Shown in pieces: positions 1 to 8,640 of a stretch of DNA of 64,000 bases. Location of the stretch: positions 153,281,113 through 153,345,112 of the forward strand of contig NC_081405.1 of assembly GCF_030272615.1 (NCBI RefSeq). Direction: 5' to 3'. Positions within the stretch are counted from its first letter, which is position 1, and each line of letters begins with the position of its first letter. Made by a program: the position numbers and the translations under genes. This DNA is from Cryptomeria japonica (lineage: Eukaryota > Streptophyta > Pinopsida > Cupressales > Cupressaceae). Below the pieces are notes generated by a model, which saw nothing but the letters and a program-made list of their open reading frames with translations, was not told the DNA's origin and made no database searches.

Positions 1-789
1 CTATAGATACATTCGGTTCACTAATTCTAATAGCTAACACATGAAATTCCACACCGCTTAACACTTTTCACCAACTCATATAACACTCTTTAACTGATCA
101 AGGAGATAGATCCTCTTTCACACACCTTCATCACATTTAACTTTCTTTCACAACACACATTCGTTCTCTTTTCCACACACACAAACAACAAATTAACCTT
201 TATTTATATCATTCTCACATATGCAAAATATCCCAAGGTCGGCTAAGCATCTTAGCTGAACACAATTTGGATTAGGTTGACACTTAGAATTCCCACAGTG
301 GAAAAGAGTGTAAATTGGACCACAACGCATCTTAACTGAGACCAAAATAAACATCAAACATATTATACAATGATCCATAATCATTAGAGCAATAATGTGA
401 AGTGTAAACACCTAAGGTCAGCTAAACCTAGAGTAAACACCATCTAACTTTAAAACCACACTTCTAAATCCCAAAAAAATGTGCCAATTGAATAGAATGA
501 AGCTAAGAACATTATCACATCATCTCCAAAATTACAACACTAGGAACCATAACGCAAAGAAATGTGGAGCATGCATTTCACTATCAAACATTGTGATCCT
601 TAACATAGCAATCTGGAGCACCAAAACTTGAATATAACATCTCTAAACACTAATTCATAACATATCCAAACTACATGAATAGATGTACAATATAGAAGAT
701 ATGTAGAGAAAATCTCTCAGCATGAATGCATAGGAAACTCAACATCAATTGTACCAACCAATCATTAATGACAATACAACAACTCATTT
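1..789. other. Left edge, no recognisable gene
   Basis: A+T-rich sequence with no convincing open frame. By position it lies beyond the 3' end of the broken minus-strand PMD gene of the GyE relic, so it is probably that element's spacer between integrase and PMD. That is inferred from the layout of GyA and GyC, not from sequence similarity. Confidence 0.4.
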
Positions 790-932
790 TGATCAACCTT
801 TCAACACAAATTGTCTCATCACCCTATCAAAATAAAATGGGATGACAATGTATTTGTGGTGACTCTCCAATAGATGGTCTTATTGTATCTATTGTAACTA
901 TACACGCTACTCATCCCAAAAATACATCCATC
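790..932 (-). pseudogene. PMD relic of GyE, segment 3 of 3 (C-terminal)
   Basis: Read on the minus strand, this continues the PMD relic that enters from 13,672 once GyA is removed. Across the GyA junction the reading gives DIIYMPYRWMYFWDE, and further on FDRVMRQF. These align with the GyA copy (IDVVIWRPY, then VDRVCKQYG) and with the usual end of the plant mobile domain. Several stops and no intact frame. A dead gene fragment; PMD identity rests on these short motifs. Confidence 0.6.
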
Positions 933-1696
933 TGTTTATGGTGAAAATGGATAATAATAATAACAATATTGAAAGGCTAAATGAATTCAACCACAAAACC
1001 CTAGCCTAACAATCAACAAAGATCCACCATAACATATGAAGATTACCTAAGACAATGCAAATCAAATGAAATCACAAAGATTATACCATCACATGTCCAA
1101 TAGGGTTTTGATCTCCATTCTTCCTATCTCCATTGATCTTGCTTGATATATTTGCTCTCAGATTTTATGTGCACAAGAGCTCAACGAAGAACGGAATGTG
1201 GTTGCAAGTAGGATCGTAGTATAGTCGAATGATCAAGTTGTTAGGGTTTGATAATGAAGGAGGCATCTCCTTAAATAGAAGACACAATAAGAAATGGAGG
1301 GATAAGATTGAGAGGTGTAAAAAGGAGGTCGGCTAGGATTAGAGGGTAGGTAGAAGAAATAATAAAATAATGAAAGAGGTAGGTAGTGTAGGAATTAAGA
1401 GATGAATGACATGTGTCATGTGTAGAAAAAGCTAATGAATTAATTAAATAAATAAAGATTTATTTAATTAATAGAAGAAATGGGATCAATTAAATAAATA
1501 AAATATTTATTTAATTTAGGAAAAGGATAATTTAAATAAATAAATGTATTTATTTAAATGAGAAATAAGGCTAGAAGAGGATAAATGAATTAATTAAATA
1601 AATAAAGATTTATTTAATTAATAGAAGAATTAGGCTTAGATAATTAAATAAATAAAATATTTATTTAATTAGACATGACAATTTTGAGTGTCTACA
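933..1696 (-). repeat. GyA 3' LTR
   Basis: 764 bp, starting TG and ending CA, identical to 12,908-13,671 apart from position 1,525. In element sense it starts TGTAGACACTC at 1,696. The U3 side carries five A+T palindromes. A weak TATA-like TCTATTTAAGG lies near 1,270-1,285 on the minus strand. Confidence 0.95.
1440..1671. repeat. Five consecutive A+T hairpins in the LTR
   Basis: Perfect inverted repeats at 1,440-1,471, 1,488-1,516, 1,530-1,559, 1,590-1,621 and 1,641-1,671. Arms are 13-14 bp and loops 3-4 nt, and all are variants of TTAATTAAATAAAT. The same cluster is in the other LTR (about 13,415-13,646). Confidence 0.9.
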
Positions 1697-1711
1697 TTTT
1701 GCCCCTCTTTG
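1697..1711 (-). promoter_or_regulatory. GyA polypurine tract
   Basis: On the minus strand CAAAGAGGGGCAAAA directly abuts the LTR start TGTAGACAC. This is the usual plus-strand DNA primer and it fixes the element's orientation. The same GAGGGGCAAAA then TGT pattern is found in GyB. Confidence 0.85.
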
Positions 1712-2224
1712 AGACAATGCGGCTTGTCGCGTTGTTTCAAAGAAGATAAGATGAACTGATACAGAGTTGCCCCAAGATGGGAATGATATGCCCCCTCGAG
1801 AGATTGGATGAAAATGTCTAAAAAGATTGCAAACAATCTCTCGATAAGAAAGAAAGGCTAAAATGGATTGACTGGATAAAGTAACAAAGTCATGGGATAA
1901 CGAAGACTGACTCGGGAAAATGAATGCGAGGGCTAGGGCAGGCTATAAGATAGACCACAGGGAAATACATCCTCATTGTCATCTACACCTTCACGAGATC
2001 AAAGTGCAGAGCGAAAAAAGAGCAAGAGCAGTCAGCAGCGATGTCTTTCATTCACAGATTCGACCGCGTTCGTCGATTTCAGAGGCCAGTAGAGGCAGGA
2101 GAGCCGGTAAGTACCGCCAAACCTCCTCATACTTTGATGCATTTAATTTTTGTCATTAATGCATGTCGAATAGGGCAATAAATGCGCTTAGACTAGGGTC
2201 AAAAAAGTGTCAAAAAATGTTCAG

Positions 2225-2495
2225 GTGCATCTGCGTTGGTGCCAGGAACATCTATGTCGGCTAGACGCGTCTGTGTTTGTGCCAAGCGCGTCTATGTCTG
2301 GACCCACATCTGTGTCAAATGCGGCTGCATCTGTGCTGTTCAGGCGCGTTTGTGCCAAGAAGGCATGTTTGTGTCAACTAGGCACGTCTATGCAAAGCAT
2401 AGGCACGTCTGTGTCCGAAAGGCGCGTCTATGTCAGACAGGGGCATCTGTGCAGTCTTTAAAAGTGTTTGTGTCATGTAAGCGCGTTTGCGCTTG
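2225..2495 (+). repeat. 14-copy array, about 20-bp period, core CGCGTCTGTG
   Basis: The first T of the TCT or TTT core falls at 2230, 2251, 2270, 2291, 2309, 2330, 2349, 2368, 2387, 2408, 2427, 2446, 2467 and 2486. Steps are 18-21 bp and the mean is near 19.7. About 10 bp of each unit is conserved and the rest varies. It is not a multiple of three and frames differ, so it is not coding. The same core occurs in reverse orientation in the gag leader. Confidence 0.88.
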
Positions 2496-2620
2496 AAAAG
2501 TATGAATTTGCATCTTCTAGGTCAAATCGGCAGTTCTGTGATGAACATACGTTGTCGATTGGATAAACTGCTGAGAGGATACACTCAAGCAGGTCCTCTA
2601 GGAAGACTAGGATAGATCAA

Positions 2621-2888
2621 GGTACTTTGTGATGAACAGTGAGTACCAAGATAGAGTACTTTGTGATGAACAGGGAGTACTGAAATATGAGCAGCACTTT
2701 GTGATGAACAGGGAGTGCAAATGTGAGTAACACTTTGTGATGAACAGGGAGTGCAACACACGTAGTACTTTGTGATGAACAGGGAGTACCACTAGGATAA
2801 ATAGCAACACTTTGTGATGAACAGTGAGTGTCACTAGAGTAGATAGCCATATGCATTTAGATAGCATTTTGTAATGAACAGTGAATGC
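2621..2888 (+). repeat. Seven stem-loops with co-varying stems
   Basis: Units start at 2621, 2655, 2694, 2730, 2764, 2807 and 2864. Each has a 15-nt loop of the form TTGTGATGAACAGGG between paired arms. Arms are GGTACT/AGTACC, AGTACT/AGTACT, GCACT/AGTGC, CACT/AGTG (outer A-C mismatch), GTACT/AGTAC, ACACT/AGTGT and GCATT/AATGC. Changes on one side are matched on the other in six of seven. A decayed eighth copy may lie at 2,529-2,553. Confidence 0.88.
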
Positions 2889-4895
2889 CACCATGACTGA
2901 CATGATTGATTTGCTTGACTGCAGGAGTATTTGTCGATGCTGGAGTCATGGGAGAGATTCCCGTCGACGCAAAGGTTGCGACCTGAGCTGTCGGTTGGAG
3001 ACAGAGCTGCCATCGAGGAGATGGGTCTGAGACATGTATTGTATGTGCCTGAGTTTTGGGCAAACATGGGTTTGCTGACTGCGCTTGCTGAGAGATGGCA
3101 TTCTGAGACGTGCACTTTCCATTTGCTGATGGGTGAGATGACCGTCACCCTAGAGGATGTCTACAGGATTCTGCAAATACCAATTGATGGAGATTTGATT
3201 CCATATGATCGTGATGGAGACAGGGAGTCATTGAGACGGGTGTTTCAAGATCCCGGATTAGAGATGAGGGTAGGACACATGGCATGGGACACCATGACCG
3301 CTATAGGGTTAGCATTGCCGGTCATGATCGGAGGAGCGATCAGTGGATTTCTATGTCCAAATAGGGCGACACGGGGATTGGCTGTGGGCTGGGGGGGAGC
3401 ACTGGAGACACTGGTGACATAGCACACCAGATATGCCTGGGGACCCTATGTGCTGGCCCATTTATATTACGAGCTTCACCAGTTTGTTTATCGTGGATCA
3501 GTGGGATTGGGCTATGGAGTGACACTGCTGCAGGTATGGGCTTACAAGCATCTGTCGATTACCCGACTAATACACTTTAGGGGTAGGGGTCATGGACGCA
3601 TCTTTGTACACTTATATGATATGATCACATCACAGCCGCGGATTGGCAGGTTGGAGCATTGGCGATGGGTGATCAATGACATTGATGTGGTGATATGGAG
3701 ACCATATCTAGGCTGCGAGGAGTGAGAGGATGATGCAGTGGAGCTGCCCTACACCTTTCAGAGTAGGTACCTGATTGGGCGGACGCCCTATGTGCTAGAG
3801 AGGTAGCTGGTGGATAGGGTGTGCAAGCAGTATGGCAGGATCCAGAGGATGCCACGGGGCTCGGGCATGTATACTCGCACAGTTAGGGATCAGGCACAGT
3901 TTGGGCCCTTGCTGTCATAGGATCAGGCAGTCACACAACTGGCAGAGATGGTGCCCCTACCCTGGGATATGTGGCCGGAGATCGAGGATGCCGGGATGGA
4001 TGCTGAGTACACAACATATTGGGTAGAGCATCCATTCACCTGATTGACAGATCCAAGAGAGCTACTGGAGGGAGATGGAGGTGGGGACGATGATGATGAT
4101 GGCGGAGGTGATGGGGGTAGAGGCCGACGGAGGCAGAGGGGAGTAGTTGGGGAGAGGAGGGTTGCACCTCGGAGAGAGGGTGGGGAGGACAGACAGGCTC
4201 AAGTGGTGAGGGGTCATGGTGGATTGCCCCTACAGGTACCAGCAGCACAGGGTCCTAGAGCACAGGTACAAAGATAGGGACAGGTACAGGGACAGGTACA
4301 GGGACAGAGGCATGCACAGAGATAGGTACCCGTATAGGCACCAGTACAGGTATAGGTACAGGGGCAGGCATCCGCAGAGGGGGAGCCACAGGCAGAGGCA
4401 AAGGGGGCTGACCCAGAGGAGGATGAGCTGATTGAGCTCAGGGAGATCTGCCAGGGCCAGGCAGATGAGATACAGGATTTGGAGAGGGAGAGAGATCGGC
4501 TCAAGATGAGGCTCAAGGATAATGAGCGGGAGAGAGATCAAGCGATTCAGGGCTACACAAAGGCTGAGATAGCACTGAGGGCAGAGAGACAGGCGGTGGA
4601 GGACACAGGGGCAGGCTATGCATATGTCCTGCGGGCTAGAGAGGAGATTGCCTACTGGTGGGACCTCTATTATGGTGTAGTGCCAACAAATCAGTGGGCG
4701 AGGAGCTTCCATAGACCATCGCAGATAGCGATAGCTACGGGAGGGAGCCGGAGGAGACAAGCATCGAGTGGTGGGGTTATGGGTCCTCCACCACCACCAG
4801 ATAGAGGGGACAGGAGGGATGACCCTGGGGTAGGTCCTTCGAGGGCTCAGATTCCGTCGAGGCCAGGCAACTCCAAGGGAGGGAGTTCATCATAG

Positions 4896-5984
4896 CCTTA
4901 GAGGGCTCCCTATGTATCAGTATTGTACCATTTTTGTATGATGATGTAGACACCTGCGGGTGATTTTGTAGCCATATGATTTTGACATCATCGTATCATG
5001 ATACTTTATATATATATATGAGATGATTCATTTTTTTGCGGCAGCTATATGCATGTGTACCTATGTGATGAGATGTTTTATGATATGGATGCAAATATGT
5101 ACATGATGCAATGCAATATTTTTGTTCTTTTATGTTGTATATGTGATGCATGATGCAACTGTGAATGTATGTAATGCAGATGAATATGATAATGCAAATG
5201 TAAATTGTGCTAACAGATGTTGTGTGCAGGATGTGATGCAGTTGTGATATCTATATGTATGTATGAAATGCTTATATGTGGTAATACAGATGCAACTACA
5301 TGAAATGCAAATGTTTTTGGTGTGTCATTATACTCAATCATGTGATAGCAGGCTACACGGACTCAAGAAGGACGATGGAAGTCAATCAAGAAAGGGGGAT
5401 GAAAGATAGAAGATATGAACGTGAAAGAGCTTCTTGTGCATTATCATCATTGAGCTTTATTATGGCAAAATAGGTTATGACAATCGAGACATATGTTCGA
5501 CCCAGAAAGTCATTGTACCTATTTGCATGGAGATAAGACAGTCACAAACAAGGAATGCCCCAGTTCACACTAGACTCACAGTGTCCTCATATCCTTGGAC
5601 AAGTCATAGCATTACTAAAAGACAATCCACAGACAACAAATACAAATAGATGACGATACCCCATCCTCGCCTTTCTAGTCAAAGACATCCTAGAGAAAGA
5701 ATCTCTAGTCAGAGACATCCTGGAAAAGCTAAAAGACATGTCACCAAAAGATAAAATCAAAAGAAAACCAAGACTCGACACCAACATCCACTGTAGTCCT
5801 CAAGTTTAGTGTCTCTTGTCACTTGTATAAGTCTTATTTGATTGTGGTCACAATGTTTACTTTCACAAAAAGGATAGATAGCACTGAACCATATGTTGTC
5901 TGAGTCTGTTGAAAGATTTGATTTGTTTGAAGCCCATTATTGCTGTTGTGTCTCATCTGAAACTGACTGAATCCATGAAGCTGA
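4896..5984 (+). other. PMD 3' tail, rich in ATGCA words
   Basis: No gene. From about 5,030 to 5,340 the sequence is dense in ATGCAATGCA, ATGCAAAT and GTGATGC words and ends near TACTCAATCATGTGATA. A comparable tail with TACTCAATCACGTAATA follows the PMD gene of GyC (48,110-48,610). It may be the PMD 3' untranslated region. Confidence 0.45.
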
Positions 5985-6265
5985 TACTTTATTGTGGAGA
6001 AGATGGAACTTTATTGCAGATCTGTGATGCAAATGTTGCTTTATTGTGGATTGTGCACGGATAGACTGAAGGAAGCTGGAAGAAACTGTACTCCTCGAAA
6101 CATGTGATGTTCTCAGTTCCACACCCATCACTAGACGTAGGATTTGCCTTAGCCACAGGTAGGATCTGATTTATTATGGATGGAAAGGGAGGTTTATTAT
6201 GAATGGCTAACCAATCTTGGGTAGAACAATAACAAGCCATGATGGGAATGGGTAAGTTTATTATG
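5985..6265 (-). terminator. Cluster of six AATAAA signals on the gag-pol strand
   Basis: TTTATT on the plus strand (AATAAA on minus) occurs at 5,988, 6,010, 6,040, 6,170, 6,193 and 6,257, in repeats related to CTTTATTGTGGA. They lie after the integrase stop and before the convergent PMD gene. A role in polyadenylation is inference. Confidence 0.4.
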
Positions 6266-6324
6266 AACAAATAGGTTGTGAGTGTGTGCAAAGTGAAAGG
6301 ATGAAAGTGAATCCTGAAGGAGGG

Positions 6325-6586
6325 AGGAGCAATGTCTCTACACATGGCACTGGTGACCCAGTTTTCACCATGGTACTTGCCCAGGGCGCCACTGAAGTGG
6401 TTTTCATCGTTGGACGAAATTATTTCTCTTTACTTTTTTCGATTTTTCAATGTTTTTTGTTGTCACAAGGTGCCTATTTGCCAGGTTTTCACCAAGTAAC
6501 GATTTTTTTTGTTTTTATAAAAAATTTTGTATTTTTGAATTTCTTTTATTTTTTTTTGTATTTTTGAATTAGGATATTCCAAAGAG
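6325..6586 (-). other. Post-integrase conserved motif and T-rich block
   Basis: GCCAGGTTTTCACCA at about 6,481 and a second TTTTCACCA at about 6,362 are followed by a long T-rich run on the plus strand (A-rich in element sense) that reaches the integrase stop. GyB (22,540-22,735) and GyC (49,540-49,735) have the same arrangement. Not coding; function unknown. Confidence 0.55.
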
Positions 6587-7507
6587 CTATGTGTAGAACT
6601 TGTGAAGGTGCATGCTATTGATAGGATCCTCCAAAGGTTCACCTTCTGTAGTTGAGAGCTAATATGCCCCAGATCCATATACTACTATGATGATGTAGGG
6701 ACCAAGCCAGTTTGGTTCGAACTTGCCCTTCTTCTCTCTGTCTTGCTGATTTTTGGGGTTTTCTTTGAGAACTAAGTCACCTACCTCAAATGTGCAAGGC
6801 TTGACCTTGTGATTGTAACTACATTGTTCCTTGACTGAATGATGTGTAGCTTGAGTGATTGTCTTCCTTGATGAAATAACTGAGATAGAATTACTAGCGT
6901 GTGGACTACGTAGGCTCGCATGCATGTCACCTGAAGAAGTTTGGGCATCACTGATAGCAAAGTCCTTCGAGGAAGCTCCATTAAAGGTCCATGATGTATC
7001 GCCAAAAGGGGATGAATGATGAAGGCTTATGACTGTGAAAAGAAGTGAAAGTAGGATAGCATGATGGAGACTTAGGATCAACAAGTGTGCTTTTTGGCTT
7101 GAGATTGTAGAACTTTTGCCCCCGGTTATTTTGATATTAGGGGAGATCAACTCTTGCTCTTTTTGCTTCATAGGATTTTTATCCTTGACTTTGATTAGTG
7201 TAGAGTCCAATAGCTTTTGATTTTGATTTGGACTAAAGGACTTTTCTTTATTTTTGACTTTTAGATTTTTCTTTTCATAGCTTGATTTTTTATCCCCAAT
7301 TAGTAAGGGCTTTTGTAATTCTTGTTGATCCAAGTCTGGAAGTGGAGTGGAAATGGTTTGAGTGGATGAAATGGTAAGGCTACGTGAGTTCTCAAGAGGA
7401 CTGGCAATATGCTCAATAGATTCTTCGCTAGAACCACTCTTAGGACTATTGATATCAAGAGTTGCTTGCACCACTAGAGGAGATTTCCATTCAGACTTAG
7501 TAGCCAC
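6587..7507 (-). pseudogene. Post-protease linker fused to the integrase C-terminal remnant (GyA)
   Basis: In the same frame as the retropepsin. The first roughly 220 codons match nothing I recognise: Ser/Thr-rich, then Lys-rich, then a short hydrophobic stretch (AILLSLLFTVISLHH). The end is the integrase C-terminal module: VKPCTFEVGDLVLKEN, then GKFEPNWLGPYII, GSGAY and the tail up to MHLHKFYT. A TAG at 6,659-6,661 interrupts the tail. A large deletion or recombination has removed reverse transcriptase, RNase H and the integrase core, joining the protease side directly to the integrase tail. Compare GyC, where the same tail (LEEPINSMHLKKFYV) follows a full polyprotein. Confidence 0.75.
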
Positions 7508-7509
7508 AA

Positions 7510-8640
7510 CACTAGGTGGTTCACACCCAATTCCTTAGCATTGAAAATTGTTTGTAGGTTGTTCATGTTGACTGAATGTCTTAGGAGATAGTGGGAGTTG
7601 ATCAACATGAAAGATATACTCACTACATCCCAGGTCTTTAATCTTGAACTTTTCTTTGATCTCTGCATGTTTTGATGTAGAAGCTTTCAATGATTCTGGA
7701 TCCACATATCCTGATGAAGGAATAGCCTCTCGATTAGCTGGAATTGTTATTTCTGATTTAGGTCGTAGATTATTGCAATATATGAATGGATTTGGGTCAG
7801 CTTTGACACTCACTTCAACTCCATTGTGTGGAAACTTGATGCATCGATGATATGTTGATGGTACTGCCCTCATTTCATGAATCCAAGGACGTCCTAGTAA
7901 TATATTGTATGTGAGATCTAGGTCTAGGACTTGACAAACCACATCCTTTGTAACTGGCCCAACTCTGAGAGGTAAAATGACTGTACCCTTGGATGAACGC
8001 TCTTCATCATCATATGCTTTGATAGTAATTTGATTTGTTGAATTCATAGCTTTGTCGGAATATCCCAATTGTTTAATAGTGCTCAATGTACAAATGTTTA
8101 GACCTGCTTCTCCATCTATCAGGACTCGTTTGATTCGATGTTTGTGTATGAAGGCTTCAATGTGTAATGGTGCATTATGTAGCTAACTTACGGAGGCGTC
8201 ATCAGCTTCTGTGAATGTAAGGGAGTGTGGAATGGAAAGGTATCCCACCATGGCTTGAAACTGGTCCACGTTCAGATCAGTAGGAATGATGGTGTCTCTC
8301 AAGATTTTGTCAAGAATAGCTTTATGAGCGGGGGATATACGTAGGAGCTCAAGAATGGAGATGAGCGCGGGTGTCTTCCCTAATTGTTCTACAAGGTCAT
8401 ACTTAGGTTTGGTTGATGAAGAAGCGGTATTTTTAGTTGGACCACCTGGCAAAGTAATTTTACCTCGACGGGTTGTAACATGACATTCAGAGGTAGGTTC
8501 GGAAGAAGATCCAACACCTCTTAGGACAATCTTGGGTCGCTGGGTAGAACCCTCAGGAGTTTTGTCCTTGATGATAATAGTAGAGACATGATTTTCCATC
8601 GAGATATGATTGATAGTTGAATCATAGTTGTAAGATGCTC
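7510..8640 (-). pseudogene. Retropepsin region of GyA
   Basis: Contains the pre-protease motif YDLVEQLGKTPA (shared with GyD and GyC), then the aspartic protease: VLIDGEAGLNICTL holds the catalytic Asp but reads DGEAG where GyB and GyD read DNGS. LLGRPWIHEMRAVPSTYH is the second conserved block. Stops are TAG at 8,183-8,185, where a Gln is plausible by comparison with GyC, and TAA near 7,532. The frame differs from that of gag, with a frameshift near 8,640. It would cut the Gag-Pol polyprotein in the particle. Not functional as it stands. Confidence 0.8.

Larger units (their letters stand above)
2107..2924 (+). other. Predicted intron of the GyA PMD gene
   Basis: Donor GTAAGT (2,107-2,112) follows a short open exon starting at ATG 2,041. 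The acceptor is CTTGACTGCAG ending at 2,924, with a branch-like CTGAC just upstream. Both flanks are in phase 0. The acceptor and the following GA are conserved in GyC (45,965/45,966) and in GyE (minus strand, 15,337/15,336). The intron contains the 20-bp array and the hairpin array. Predicted from sequence only. Confidence 0.55.
2041..4895 (+). pseudogene. Antisense PMD gene inside GyA, two exons predicted
   Basis: Plant mobile domain protein on the strand opposite to gag-pol. Predicted exon 1 is 2,041-2,106 (22 codons), intron 2,107-2,924, exon 2 2,925-4,895, all in phase. Exon 2 is one reading frame of 657 codons with no frameshift. Order: PMD core with WHSETCTFHL, VTLEDVYRIL, LAHLYYELHQFVY, WRWVINDIDVVIWRPY and DRVCKQYG; an acidic Asp/Gly stretch (about 4,080-4,120); a Val-Gln-Gly-Gln repeat (about 4,255-4,370); a coiled coil rich in Glu and Arg (4,430-4,610); a Pro/Gly tail ending SKGGSSS. 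Nine in-frame stops interrupt it: TAG at 3,420, 3,804, 3,918, 4,275, 4,323, 4,335, 4,353 and TGA at 3,723, 4,041. PMD proteins such as Arabidopsis MAIN and MAIL1 act in nuclear silencing and growth; the role of the retrotransposon versions is unknown. Confidence 0.8.

Noticed and set aside
1920-2159. 79-codon open frame at 1,920.
   Set aside because: The in-phase first exon at 2,041 is in another frame and ends at a splice donor. The longer frame has no support.
2225-2495. The regular 20-bp array looked like a possible CRISPR.
   Set aside because: Only about 10 bp is conserved, spacers are 8-11 bp, and the sequence is in a plant retrotransposon. No cas genes.
2607-3148. Minus-strand open frames with repeated CSSQS-type peptides.
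   Set aside because: They are translations of the stem-loop array and lie opposite the PMD exon. Frames change between units.
3420-4355. TAG or TGA recoded as an amino acid in PMD.
   Set aside because: No evidence of altered decoding in plant nuclei. Neighbouring CAG repeats explain the TAGs by mutation.
4214-4760. Long minus-strand frame (176 codons) rich in Leu, Cys and Tyr.
   Set aside because: It is the shadow of the Val-Gln repeat and coiled coil of the PMD gene on the plus strand.
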